This document shows, piece by piece, positions 33,715 to 43,864 of a stretch of 64,000 nucleotides of DNA. Source of the DNA: Sporohalobacter salinus (GTDB lineage: Bacteria > Bacillota > Halanaerobiia > Halobacteroidales > Acetohalobiaceae); NCBI RefSeq assembly GCF_016908635.1, contig NZ_JAFBEG010000002.1:19725-83724 (forward strand), read 5' to 3'. Numbering within the stretch: position 1 is the stretch's first letter; each line of letters opens with the position of its first letter. The notes under the pieces are model-generated. The model worked only from the letters and a program-made list of their open reading frames with translations. It was not told the origin of the DNA and did no database searches. The translations under genes were made by a program, and so were the position numbers.

Positions 33715-34796
33715 AGGTAAGCTTTCCATATATGGGGACTTCTCAAATTGCCTTTCGGGCTTTGCTGGAAGATTTAGGTCATGAAGTAGTTGTTAGCTCT
33801 CCAGGTAAACGGACTCTGACTTTAGGAACAAAGCATGCACCAGAGTTTGCTTGTATTCCTTTTAAAATTTTATTAGGAACTTATATAGAAGCGCTAGAAG
33901 AAGGAAGTGATATGATTATTACTTCTGGCGGTCACGGGCCTTGTAGAGCAGGCCATTATGGCCAGTTGCATGAAGAAATTTTACGTGATCTGGGATATGA
34001 TTTTGAAATGGTAGTTTTTGAGTCATTAACAGATGACTTCAGAGATTTCTTTACTAATATTAGAAAGGTAACTGGAGATGAAATATCCTGGTGGCAGATA
34101 TTGAGGTTGCTAAGAAAAGGTTGGGCTCGGTTAAAGGCTTTGGATGCAGTAGAGAAACTAAGTCATAAAGTACGTCCTCGTGAATTGAAACAAGGTGCTA
34201 CGACAGAGGCTTTTTATAAAGCCCAAAAGATGATTGGGGAGGCAGAAACAACAGCTGAAGTTAAAGAAGCTAAGAAAGCAGGAATCAAATTGCTTCAGCA
34301 TGTTGAACAGGATGAAGATTATGTGCCGTTAAAGATCGGACTTGTAGGTGAGATATATGTTGTTCTTGAACCATCAGCTAATTTGGAAATAGAGAAGACT
34401 TTAGGGGAGATGGGAGTTGAAGTAGATCGTTCTATTTATTTAACAGAGTGGACAACAGATCATACCTTTTTCATGCCTAATGAAGAAACAGTAGAAGAAG
34501 CAGCTCGGCCTTACTTAAATCAGTTAGTAGGAGGTCATGGGCAAGAATCTATTGGTAATACTGTGCTTTATGCTCAAGATGGTTTTGATGGCGTAATTCA
34601 GTTAGCTCCCTTTACCTGTATTCCGGAAATAGTTGCTAAAAGTATTCTGCCTCAAGTAAGCAAAGATTATAATATTCCATTTTTGACTTTGTTTTTAGAT
34701 GAAAAGACGGGTAAAGCTGGGACTATTACTCGTTTAGAGGCCTTTGTAGATCTTTTGGCTAGAAGGAGAGATATTGAGAGGGGGGAGCTTTCATGA
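33711..34796 (+). CDS. 2-hydroxyacyl-CoA-dehydratase-related protein, gene 2 of cluster
   Basis: The 361-aa protein is a homologue of genes 1 and 4 of the cluster. Landmarks are the N-terminal VSFPYMGTSQIAFRALLEDL, APEFACIPFKILLG, SGGHGPCRAGHYGQLHEEI, and the C-terminal QLAPFTCIPEIVAKSIL and TRLEAFVDLL. Three conserved cysteines fit the HgdB/BcrB-type Fe-S binding pattern. It overlaps its neighbours on both sides by 4 bp. It is closest to the gene at 35813 (same motif order), indicating local duplication. Confidence 0.82.
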   Translation: MKVSFPYMGTSQIAFRALLEDLGHEVVVSSPGKRTLTLGTKHAPEFACIPFKILLGTYIEALEEGSDMIITSGGHGPCRAGHYGQLHEEILRDLGYDFEMVVFESLTDDFRDFFTNIRKVTGDEISWWQILRLLRKGWARLKALDAVEKLSHKVRPRELKQGATTEAFYKAQKMIGEAETTAEVKEAKKAGIKLLQHVEQDEDYVPLKIGLVGEIYVVLEPSANLEIEKTLGEMGVEVDRSIYLTEWTTDHTFFMPNEETVEEAARPYLNQLVGGHGQESIGNTVLYAQDGFDGVIQLAPFTCIPEIVAKSILPQVSKDYNIPFLTLFLDEKTGKAGTITRLEAFVDLLARRRDIERGELS

Positions 34797-35749
34797 AGGG
34801 ATATTTAGGAATAGATGTTGGATCAGTTAGCATAAATATAGTAATTCTTGATACTGATGGTGAGGTAATGAAGAAATTATACCTACGAACTAAAGGACAG
34901 CCTATTAAAATTGTACAGCAAGGGTTGAAAGATTTAAGTCAAGACTTACCAGAGAATTTAGAAATTAAAGGAGTAGGGACTACTGGCAGTGGTCGGAATT
35001 TAATTGGAGTTATTGTGGGAGCAGATACTATTAAAAATGAAATTACAGCCCACGCTGTTGCTGCCTCTCATATTGTACCTAAGGTACAAACTGTATTAGA
35101 AATTGGTGGACAGGATTCTAAAATCACTATTTTAAGAAATGGAATAGTAGTTGATTTTGCTATGAATACTGTTTGTGCAGCAGGAACTGGTTCATTTTTA
35201 GATCAGCAGGCTTCTAGATTGGGAATTCCTATTGAAAACTTTGGTAAATTAGCTCTTAAGTCAGAAAATAAAGTTCGGATTGCGGGGCGCTGTTCTGTTT
35301 TTGCTGAATCTGATATGATTCATAAACAACAGATGGGACATAACATAGAAGATATCATTGCTGGTTTATGTGAAGCTTTAGTACGAAATTACTTAAATAA
35401 TGTAGGACAGGGAAAAGATATTCTGGATCCGATTGTTTTTCAAGGAGGAGTTGCTGCTAATAAGGGGATTAAAAAGGCTTTTGAAGATGCTTTAGAAACT
35501 GAAGTAACTGTTCCTGAACATCATGATGTTATGGGAGCTATTGGAGCAGGATTGTTAGCTAAAGAAAAAATAGAGCAAAGTGGCGAAGAAACTAGTTTTA
35601 AAGGCTGGGAAATAACTGATGTAGATTATACTCCTTCTAGTTTTGAATGTGATGGATGCTCTAATTTGTGCGAAGTAATTGAAATTAGAATGGAAGGGGA
35701 ACTAATAGCTCGTTGGGGTTATAGGTGTAATAAATGGGATTTAACTTAA
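34793..35749 (+). CDS. BadF/BadG/BcrA/HgdC-type ATPase, acyl-CoA dehydratase activase
   Basis: The 318-aa ASKHA ATPase couples ATP hydrolysis to low-potential electron transfer into a dehydratase or reductase partner. Motifs: GIDVGSVSIN (phosphate 1), IGGQDSKI, and both cysteines that bridge the dimer's 4Fe-4S cluster, in NTVCAAGTGSFLDQQ and GRCSVFAESDM; GGVAANKG follows. Beyond the usual ~260 residues there is a 50-residue extension with FECDGCSNLCEV and RCNKWD, a possible second metal site. Embedded between two dehydratase-type genes, with 4-bp overlap upstream. Confidence 0.9.
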   Translation: MKGYLGIDVGSVSINIVILDTDGEVMKKLYLRTKGQPIKIVQQGLKDLSQDLPENLEIKGVGTTGSGRNLIGVIVGADTIKNEITAHAVAASHIVPKVQTVLEIGGQDSKITILRNGIVVDFAMNTVCAAGTGSFLDQQASRLGIPIENFGKLALKSENKVRIAGRCSVFAESDMIHKQQMGHNIEDIIAGLCEALVRNYLNNVGQGKDILDPIVFQGGVAANKGIKKAFEDALETEVTVPEHHDVMGAIGAGLLAKEKIEQSGEETSFKGWEITDVDYTPSSFECDGCSNLCEVIEIRMEGELIARWGYRCNKWDLT

Positions 35750-35812
35750 GGATACATACTCCTCTAATTAGTTGTTTATAATAAAGGTAAAATTAATTGG
35801 AGGAAAAGGATA

Positions 35813-36877
35813 ATGCTAGTAGCCTTTCCACAAATGGGAGATTTTAATATTCCATTAGAAAGCTTATTTAATAATTTTGAAATAGATACTTTATCATCAC
35901 CGCCTTTAACTAAAAAGACTCTTGATTTGGGAGTTCAGTATGCTCCCGAATCATCTTGTTTACCATTTAAGCTAGTTTTGGGAAGTTTTATTGAATCTTT
36001 AGAAGAAGGGGCAGAAGCATTGATTATAGCCGGTGGTAATGGCCCCTGTCGTTTTGGTCATTTTGGAGAATTGGCTAAAGAGGTTTTAGAGAGTCTAGGT
36101 TATGAGTTTGAATTTTATATTTTAGAACCACCTGTAAGTTCTATTATAGAGACTATAACGGAATTATCTTCTGATTTTAGTTGGTTTAAAGCTTTACCTG
36201 CTTTATGGTTGGCTTGGAAGAAGCTAATAATAATTGAAGAATTAAAGAAGTATAGATTAAAGGCTGGAATTGGATTAAATAGAGAAAGAAGTCATAAGCT
36301 GGATAACAAATATTTGCAGTTAGTTTCAAAGGCAGAAACTAGTAGAGAACTAACTAGAATAAAAGAAAAATTTCAATTGGAATTAGATAAATTAGTTTCT
36401 GTACAGGATTCAGCTGGTGTAAAAATAGGTTTAGTTGGTGATATTTATACTATATTAGAACCATTTGCTAATTTGGATATAGAACGTAGATTAAATCATT
36501 TAGGTGCTGTAGTTAATCGCGGAGTTTTTTTAAGCGACTGGATAAAAGAAAATATTATCTATAGTGGATTAGGTTTAAGTAAGAATCATAACGTAGCCGA
36601 AGCAGCTAAAGACTACCTTAAAGTAAAAGTTGGAGGATTAGGTTTTGAAACTGTAGGTAAGACTGTGTTATATGGGCGTCAGGGTTATGATGGTATAATA
36701 CAGTTATCTCCCTTTGGTTGTATGCCCGAAATAGTTGCCAAAAGTGCTTTGGATGAGGTTGAACAGGACTTAGAACTTCCAGTTTTAAATTTAGTTGTAG
36801 ATGAACATTCTAGTGCTACTGGAGTGCAGACTCGCTTAGAAGCTTTTGTTGATTTATTACAGCGGAAAAAAGGATAG
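35813..36877 (+). CDS. 2-hydroxyacyl-CoA-dehydratase-related protein, gene 4 of cluster
   Basis: The 354-aa protein is a paralogue of the protein at 33711: APESSCLPFKLVLGSFIESLEEG, AGGNGPCRFGHFGELAKE, LSPFGCMPEIVAKSAL and TRLEAFVDLLQ occur in the same order. The three cysteines are conserved. It follows the activase after 63 bp with a GGAGG site. Function is shared with the cluster; no CoA-ester pathway enzymes are adjacent, so a classical 2-hydroxyacyl-CoA fermentation role is not supported. An ATP-dependent Fe-S reductase akin to double-cubane proteins is an alternative. Confidence 0.8.
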   Translation: MLVAFPQMGDFNIPLESLFNNFEIDTLSSPPLTKKTLDLGVQYAPESSCLPFKLVLGSFIESLEEGAEALIIAGGNGPCRFGHFGELAKEVLESLGYEFEFYILEPPVSSIIETITELSSDFSWFKALPALWLAWKKLIIIEELKKYRLKAGIGLNRERSHKLDNKYLQLVSKAETSRELTRIKEKFQLELDKLVSVQDSAGVKIGLVGDIYTILEPFANLDIERRLNHLGAVVNRGVFLSDWIKENIIYSGLGLSKNHNVAEAAKDYLKVKVGGLGFETVGKTVLYGRQGYDGIIQLSPFGCMPEIVAKSALDEVEQDLELPVLNLVVDEHSSATGVQTRLEAFVDLLQRKKG

Positions 36878-36922
36878 ATCTACTTTTAATTATGTTGTGA
36901 ACTATGGAGGAGGATTAATTTA

Positions 36923-37378
36923 ATGTCACAAATCAATATAATATTAATTATTTTATTTGTTTTAGGTTTATTATCAAAGAATAATGCTTTAGTTATTTCC
37001 TCTTTGATTTTATTTGGACTACGAAACTTAAAATTGGATCAATGGCTGTCGATAATTGAGCAGTATAGTGTTAAAGTAGGTATTATGTTAATTATGTTAG
37101 GAATTTTAACTCCAGTAGCCACAGGAGAATTGGATTTGCTGCAGATTAAAGAAACAGTTCAGACACCTTTAGGTATACTTGGAATTGGCATGGGAATTTT
37201 GGTTACTATTTTTACTAGAGATGGTTTGGTTTTAATGGATACAACTCCTGAAGTAGTTCCTAATTTAGTTGTAGGAATTATTCTCGGAATTGCTTTTTTT
37301 GGTGGAGTACCCAGCGGTCCAATTATTGCTAGTGGTATTACGGCTTTTTTAATTAAAATTTTTAGAGTTTTAAGTTAA
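36923..37378 (+). CDS. DUF441/UPF0756 membrane protein (YtwI-like)
   Basis: A 151-aa protein with four predicted membrane helices and the family sequences GLLSKNNALVISSLILFGL, GIMLIMLGILTPVATGE, VTIFTRDGLVLMDTTPEVVPNLVVG and GVPSGPIIASGITAFLIK. The family is widespread in Firmicutes and has no established function. GGAGGA site before the ATG. It ends about 90 bp before ywiB. Confidence 0.85.
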   Translation: MSQINIILIILFVLGLLSKNNALVISSLILFGLRNLKLDQWLSIIEQYSVKVGIMLIMLGILTPVATGELDLLQIKETVQTPLGILGIGMGILVTIFTRDGLVLMDTTPEVVPNLVVGIILGIAFFGGVPSGPIIASGITAFLIKIFRVLS

Positions 37379-37404
37379 GAATAAGTAGAGATTTGATAAA
37401 TCTC

Positions 37405-37433
37405 TTGCAAAAAGATAATTAACCCGATATAAT
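37405..37433 (+). promoter_or_regulatory. Sigma-A promoter of ywiB-argS
   Basis: TTGCAA, 17-nt spacer, TATAAT, 34 bp before the TTG start of the DUF1934 gene. A short inverted repeat (AGAGATTT/AAATCTCT, 37387-37404) lies just before the -35 and may be the terminator of the upstream gene. Confidence 0.65.
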
Positions 37434-37466
37434 TTAATGATGTGAACTAAGCTGGAGGTAGGTACT

Positions 37467-37892
37467 TTGCAGTCAGTAGTAGTTAATGTTGAAAGTATTC
37501 AGATTGATGAAGCAGGTAAGCGAGAAGAAATATCTTTTACTACTAATGGTAAGCTTTATCAAAAAAAATTTGGTTATTATTTGCGATATGATGAAGAAAT
37601 GGGAATTGATCAAGAAACAACTACTACGCTTAAGATTAAAGATGAAGTTTTAACCTTGATTCGTGAGGGCGCAGTTAGAATGAAGCAGGAGTTTGAAGTA
37701 GGGAAAGTTGATTCTTTTAGTTATCAGACCCCTTATGGCAGATTAGACTTTAATTTAATAGTAGAAGAAGTCTATATTAAAACAGAAGCTAAAAAGGGTA
37801 GAATTAAATTAGATTATAATTTAAAAGATAAAGATAAATTAGTTAGTCAGAATCAGTTAACTATTACTTATAAGGAGGTTTCTAATGTCTAA
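37467..37892 (+). CDS. ywiB: DUF1934 beta-barrel protein (YwiB)
   Basis: The 141-aa protein has the calycin-like small barrel pattern of DUF1934 (VNVESIQIDEAGKREEISFT, GKLYQKKFGYYLRYDE, FSYQTPYGRLDFNLIVEEV). It starts at TTG behind GGAGGT and overlaps argS by 8 bp. The ywiB-argS pairing is conserved in Firmicutes, which supports the assignment. No function is established for the family. Confidence 0.85.
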   Translation: MQSVVVNVESIQIDEAGKREEISFTTNGKLYQKKFGYYLRYDEEMGIDQETTTTLKIKDEVLTLIREGAVRMKQEFEVGKVDSFSYQTPYGRLDFNLIVEEVYIKTEAKKGRIKLDYNLKDKDKLVSQNQLTITYKEVSNV

Positions 37893-39567
37893 TATAGTTA
37901 CTGAGATTAGAGAAAATTTAATTAGCGAAATTAGAGAAGCGATCAAGTGTGCTATAGAGGAAGGCGCTTTAGATTTAGAGACAATTCCAGATATTATGCT
38001 AGAGGTTCCTCGGGAAGAAGATCATGGTGATTATGCTACTAATATCGCTATGGTATTAGCTGGACAAGCTGGAATGGCACCTAGAGATATTGCTCAGATT
38101 ATAGTTGATAATTTAGCAGAGATAAATTTAGTTTCTAAAATAGAGATAGCTGGGCCAGGTTTTATTAATTTTTATTTAATTGATGAATGGTTATATCAGA
38201 TTATTGAGACTATTCTAGAGAAAGAAGAGGATTATGGCAAGAGTGATTTTGGTAATGGGAAAAAGGTGCAAATAGAGTTTGTTAGTGCCAATCCTACAGG
38301 GCCATTACATGTAGGACATGGTCGCGGAGCAGTTGTTGGAGATGTATTAGGGAATATTATGTCGGAAGCTGGTTTTGATGTATCGAAGGAATATTATATT
38401 AATGATGCTGGTAATCAGATGGAGCTTTTAGGAAAGTCAGTTGCTTTGCGTTATCAAGAATTATTAGGTGCAAATATTGAAATGCCCGAGAATTCTTATC
38501 AAGGAGATTATATTAAAGAGATAGCAGCTGAAATTAGAGATGAATATGGAGATGAGTATTTAACTGCTGCTGAAAATGAAAACTATGAATCCTTTAGGGA
38601 ATTTGCTTATGAGCAGTTATTAGCTAATATCGAGGCTGACCTACAGGACTTTGGAATTGAATTTGATAATTGGTTCAGTGAACGAAAGCTGCATCGAGAA
38701 GATAAGATTGAAGAAGTAGTTGCTCAATTAAAAGAAGACGGATACTTATATGAAGAAGAAGGAGCCTTATGGCTTAAGTCTACGGAGTTTGGTGATGATA
38801 AGGATCGAGTTGTGATTAAGGATGATGGTGTACCTACTTATTTAGCTGCTGATATAGCTTATCATGACAATAAGTATCAGCGGGGATTTGAAGAGGTTAT
38901 CAATGTTTGGGGAGCAGATCACCACGGCTATATTGCTCGAATGAAAGCAGTGGTTGAAGCTTTAGGATATAAGCCTGAGATGTTGAAAGTGATTATAGTA
39001 CAAATGATTACTCTCCTGCGGGAAGGCAAGCAGGTTTCAATGTCTAAACGGGCGGGAAATTTCATTACTTTAAAAGATGTAGTTGAGGAAGTAGGTTGTG
39101 ATGCTGCCCGTTATTTTTATGTAATGCGCAGTACTGATAGTCATTTGGACTTTGATCTTGATTTAGCTAAAGAAGAGTCTTCTGAAAATCCTGTTTATTA
39201 TATTCAGTATGCTCATGCTCGAATCTGTAGTATCTTAAAGCAGGTGAAAAAAGAAGGAATTACTATTAAGGATATAGCAGCAGTAGATTTAGAAAAACTT
39301 GATACTGAAGTAGAATTAGATTTGATTCAGAAATTAGGAGATTATCCTGAAGAGTTGGCTGAAAGTGCTGAGAGTAGAGAACCTCATCATATGGCTAGAT
39401 ATGCCTACGAATTAGCAGCTAACTTTCATAGCTTCTATAATAAATGTCATGTTTTAATTGAAGATGAGGAATTGATGCAGGCTAGATTACAGTTAGTTTT
39501 AGCTGTAAAACAAGTATTATGTAATTTATTAGATATCTTGGGAGTTTCTGCGCCAGATAGTATGTAA
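37885..39567 (+). CDS. argS: Arginyl-tRNA synthetase
   Basis: The 560-aa class I synthetase has the N-terminal tRNA D-loop recognition domain (about 1-115), the HIGH signature in NPTGPLHVGHGRGAVVGD, the KMSKS equivalent VSMSKRAGNF and the C-terminal anticodon-binding domain beginning near HARICSILKQ (about residue 445). AAGGAGG sits inside the end of ywiB, 7 nt before the ATG, consistent with coupling. Full length. Confidence 0.97.
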   Translation: MSNIVTEIRENLISEIREAIKCAIEEGALDLETIPDIMLEVPREEDHGDYATNIAMVLAGQAGMAPRDIAQIIVDNLAEINLVSKIEIAGPGFINFYLIDEWLYQIIETILEKEEDYGKSDFGNGKKVQIEFVSANPTGPLHVGHGRGAVVGDVLGNIMSEAGFDVSKEYYINDAGNQMELLGKSVALRYQELLGANIEMPENSYQGDYIKEIAAEIRDEYGDEYLTAAENENYESFREFAYEQLLANIEADLQDFGIEFDNWFSERKLHREDKIEEVVAQLKEDGYLYEEEGALWLKSTEFGDDKDRVVIKDDGVPTYLAADIAYHDNKYQRGFEEVINVWGADHHGYIARMKAVVEALGYKPEMLKVIIVQMITLLREGKQVSMSKRAGNFITLKDVVEEVGCDAARYFYVMRSTDSHLDFDLDLAKEESSENPVYYIQYAHARICSILKQVKKEGITIKDIAAVDLEKLDTEVELDLIQKLGDYPEELAESAESREPHHMARYAYELAANFHSFYNKCHVLIEDEELMQARLQLVLAVKQVLCNLLDILGVSAPDSM

Positions 39568-39591
39568 AAATCAAAAATTATAGAATAGTAA

Positions 39592-41211
<1,620 letters not shown>

Positions 41212-41239
41212 TGAAAAATAAAGATTGAAGATTGATTAA

Positions 41240-41310
41240 AAGTCCCCTCCATGTATATTTTGGTTTTTTTTGGAAACCATAGTAATAAACCAGATAAATG
41301 GAGGGGACTT
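41240..41310 (+). promoter_or_regulatory. Long inverted repeat sequestering the Shine-Dalgarno of the next gene
   Basis: The arms AAGTCCCCTCCAT (41240-41252) and ATGGAGGGGACTT (41298-41310) are perfectly complementary over 13 bp. The right arm contains the GGAGGGG ribosome binding site that lies 7 nt before the ATG at 41314. An inner hairpin TGGTTT/AAACCA (41261-41266 with 41274-41279) occupies the loop. In RNA the structure would hide the ribosome binding site, suggesting a translational switch. No T-run follows, so it is not a simple terminator. Confidence 0.6.
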
Positions 41311-41313
41311 ATT

Positions 41314-41868
41314 ATGCATGCATTTATTAAATTATCAATTATTACTTTGATTATTATAATAGTTTTGTTTCAGGTTAATATTGTTGCTGGTGCTCAGAGA
41401 ATATTAAAAGGTGAAATAGTAGCTGTTAATAGTCAGCAAGGAGCTTTCTTATTTAAAAGTAATGGAGATCTTAAGCAGTATCAAATTAATTTACATACTA
41501 AACTTTTTCAAAATAATTCTCAAGTAAAATTAAAATCTTTAAGACCAATTACTGAAGAAGATTTTCAACCTGCTGTAATAAAATTTAATAATCAGGGTAA
41601 ATTAGTAGAAGTAAGGGCAGAGTATGATGCTTCACCTATAGAGATTAAATCTATTAATAAAGATGAAGCTAAATTAAAAGTAAAAATTTTAAATTCTGAA
41701 CGAATATTGAATATTAATTATCATAAAGGAATAAATTTAGTTCGTAACGGAAAGAAGGTTAAAATAGATCAATTACAGTCTGGAGATCAGGGATTAATTA
41801 TTTTAGGTTTGGAAGATAGAATTCGAAAAATTAAAGTTAAACACTATCAATATAAGGGAGAATTTTAA
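41314..41868 (+). CDS. Secreted protein of unknown function
   Basis: The 184-aa product has an N-terminal signal sequence (hydrophobic core about residues 8-22, likely cleaved after VAGA). The mature part is beta-rich and mixed-charge (LKGEIVAVNSQQGAFLFKSN, RLEDRIRKI-like end LGLEDRIRKIKVKHY), with two similar-looking segments (KGEIVAVN / EIKSINKDEAKLKVK), possibly small OB- or KOW-like repeats. No family is recognised. ATG 41314 is chosen because of GGAGGGG; a longer upstream frame starts inside the left arm of the hairpin and has no ribosome binding site. Confidence 0.65.
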   Translation: MHAFIKLSIITLIIIIVLFQVNIVAGAQRILKGEIVAVNSQQGAFLFKSNGDLKQYQINLHTKLFQNNSQVKLKSLRPITEEDFQPAVIKFNNQGKLVEVRAEYDASPIEIKSINKDEAKLKVKILNSERILNINYHKGINLVRNGKKVKIDQLQSGDQGLIILGLEDRIRKIKVKHYQYKGEF

Positions 41869-41942
41869 TAATTAATATTTCAAGTTGTCTAAAGGGATTT
41901 TTTATCTAGTAAAGAATAATATACTAGGGGAGGTTAAAATAG

Positions 41943-42578
41943 ATGGTGATTGACTACAGAGCTACTCTGGCTTTACAGTGTCCTATCTGTGGTGAAATAG
42001 AATCACATTCATTTACTGTATTTGGATTTTCAGGGCAGGATAGTTTGGAGATGAAATGTAGTTGCGGATTTAATAAAATGACTATTACAACTAATAAGCA
42101 CAAACAATACTGGCTACAATTTGCTTGTGTAGTTTGTGAAACTGAACATGTAATTACATATAAAAATAATGAATTATGGAGCCCAGAGGTCAAAGAGATT
42201 TCTTGTCTGGAAAATGAGTTACAGCTTGGTTACTTAGGAACAGAAGCCAAGGTGCGAGAATTAATTGAAGAAGAGGGGAAATTAAGTTCTATCTTTTCAG
42301 AAGTTGGTATTGAAAATTACTTCAGTAGTCCGGATATTATGTTATCAGCCCTAAATTCTCTTTATGATATTGCTGAAAGTGGCGGTCTTTTCTGTCAGTG
42401 TGGTAATAAGGATATTGAAATAGATATGCTTCCCGGTAAAATAGAACTTTCTTGTAAGGAATGTGATGGATTGATTACTATTAATGCCGAAACTCAAGAA
42501 GATTTAACCTTTTTAAAAAACATAAAGAAAATTGAAATGTTAGAAGGAGTAGTTAGTGCTTTAGAAAAGAAAAATTAA
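41943..42578 (+). CDS. Putative zinc-ribbon protein, unknown function
   Basis: The 211-aa soluble protein has three cysteine pairs that look like zinc ribbons: LQCPICGE with MKCSCGF (about residues 13-40), FACVVCETEH (about 60-68) and, near the C-terminus, FCQCGN with ELSCKECDG. The middle is helical and acidic. I cannot name a family; Halanaerobiales and related clostridia carry similar Cys-rich uncharacterised proteins. GGGGAGG site before the ATG. It sits 36 bp upstream of fba and may be co-transcribed with it. Confidence 0.65.
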   Translation: MVIDYRATLALQCPICGEIESHSFTVFGFSGQDSLEMKCSCGFNKMTITTNKHKQYWLQFACVVCETEHVITYKNNELWSPEVKEISCLENELQLGYLGTEAKVRELIEEEGKLSSIFSEVGIENYFSSPDIMLSALNSLYDIAESGGLFCQCGNKDIEIDMLPGKIELSCKECDGLITINAETQEDLTFLKNIKKIEMLEGVVSALEKKN

Positions 42579-42614
42579 GATTAACTCTATAACTAATATA
42601 GAGGGGGATAAAAA

Positions 42615-43466
42615 ATGTCATTAGTACCAATGAGTGATATTCTAGAAAAAGCAAATGAAGAGGGATATGCTGTTGGCGGATTCAATATGAATAATTTAGA
42701 AGCATTACAGGCAATTATTGAAGCAGCTGAAGAAGAAAATTCACCAGTTATTCTACAGGCTAGCGAAGGAGCAATTCGCTATATTGATATGGAATATGCT
42801 GTAGCTATGGCTAAGGCAGCTGGTGAAAAAGCTTCAGTTCCAGTAGCACTTCACTTAGATCACGGCGGAAGTTTTGAAAAGGTAGTCCAATGTATTAGAA
42901 ATGGTTTTTCTTCAGTAATGATTGATGGTTCTGAATTACCTTTTGAAGAAAATATAGCCTTAACTAATAAAGTTATTGAGGCAGCTTCAGCTGTGGGAGT
43001 AAGTGTTGAAGCAGAATTAGGTATGCTAGGTGGAGCTGAAGATGATAAGCAAGTAGAAGAGGAAGATGCTACTTTGACGAAACCTGATGAGGCAGTAGAA
43101 TTTATAGATAAGACAGGAGTTGATGCTCTAGCTGTTGCTATAGGAACGGCACACGGTGTTTATAAAGGAGAACCAGACCTGGATTTTGAGCGTTTGGATA
43201 ATATTAATCAGAAAGTAGATGTTCCGTTGGTTTTACATGGTGCTTCTGGAGTATCTGATGCGGATATCACTGAAGCTATTAATTTAGGAATTAATAAAAT
43301 CAATGTCAATACAGCTTTTCAGCAGGCATTTACTGCTAAAATGCGGAAAGTGTTAGAGGATCCTGATGTTTATGATCCGCGTAAAATTTGTGGACCATCT
43401 AGAGAAGCAATGAAAGAAAAAGTAATAGAAAAAATAAGATTATTTGGTAGTGATAATAAAGCATAA
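42615..43466 (+). CDS. fba: Class II fructose-1,6-bisphosphate aldolase
   Basis: The zinc-dependent aldolase of glycolysis and gluconeogenesis. The 283-aa protein shows the family start MSLVPMSDILEKANEEGYAV, AVGGFNMNNLEA-type strand, Zn ligands in LHLDHGG, EAELGMLGG, GTAHGVYKG and VLHGASG, and the phosphate-binding INKINVNTAFQ. A tagatose-bisphosphate aldolase of the same family cannot be fully excluded. GGGGG site. A terminator follows. Confidence 0.94.
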   Translation: MSLVPMSDILEKANEEGYAVGGFNMNNLEALQAIIEAAEEENSPVILQASEGAIRYIDMEYAVAMAKAAGEKASVPVALHLDHGGSFEKVVQCIRNGFSSVMIDGSELPFEENIALTNKVIEAASAVGVSVEAELGMLGGAEDDKQVEEEDATLTKPDEAVEFIDKTGVDALAVAIGTAHGVYKGEPDLDFERLDNINQKVDVPLVLHGASGVSDADITEAINLGINKINVNTAFQQAFTAKMRKVLEDPDVYDPRKICGPSREAMKEKVIEKIRLFGSDNKA

Positions 43467-43490
43467 TATTTATAAATAAGTTTGAATTTG

Positions 43491-43516
43491 GGGCAGAAGA
43501 TGATTCTGTCCTTTTT
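43491..43516 (+). terminator. Terminator of fba
   Basis: Stem GGGCAGAA / TTCTGTCC (one G-U pair) with a 5-nt loop and TTTTT, 24 bp after the fba stop. Confidence 0.8.
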
Positions 43517-43550
43517 CATTTGATTTGTGTGTTTCGTAAATTACATTGTG

Positions 43551-43596
43551 AATAAGTGAACCAAAGGTACCATTTAACTTTAATGGTCCACTTATT
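43551..43596. repeat. Imperfect 13-bp inverted repeat upstream of the RT remnant
   Basis: Arms AATAAGTGAACCA and TGGTCCACTTATT match at 12 of 13 positions with 20 nt between. It lies between the fba terminator and the reverse-transcriptase remnant; it may be part of the degraded mobile element. Confidence 0.4.
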
Positions 43597-43624
43597 AAAT
43601 TCTTGAGCTTAAGATTGGTAAGTT

Positions 43625-43842
43625 GTGAAGCAAGGAATATCACCGGTAGGAGTAATCCCTCCTTTCTTAGTTAATATTTATTTTCATCAACTAGATATAA
43701 GATAATGATTAAACGAGGATATAAAATAGGCAGATTTGCAGATGATCTTGTAATACTTACGAAATCTAAAAAGAAAGAAAATATAGTTGATAAACTAATT
43801 TTGGTGATCACAAAGCGGTTACCAATTTTTTATTGTCAATAA
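43625..43842 (+). pseudogene. Remnant of a group II intron reverse transcriptase (LtrA-like)
   Basis: Two short frames encode the catalytic centre of a group II intron RT. The first gives GVIPPFLVNIYFHQLD (intact enzymes: GGVISPLLANIY.H.LD) and ends at a stop at 43703; the second, shifted at an overlapping ATG (43705), continues MIKRGYKIGRFADDLVILTK, with the FADD catalytic motif, then loses similarity after about 25 residues. The remaining several hundred residues, the maturase domain and the intron RNA domains are missing. This is a degraded insertion, and its host gene or target is no longer visible. It lies in the 600-bp gap between fba and the transporter at 44070. Confidence 0.8.
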
Positions 43843-43864
43843 TAATTTTATTTAGTTTAGTAAT

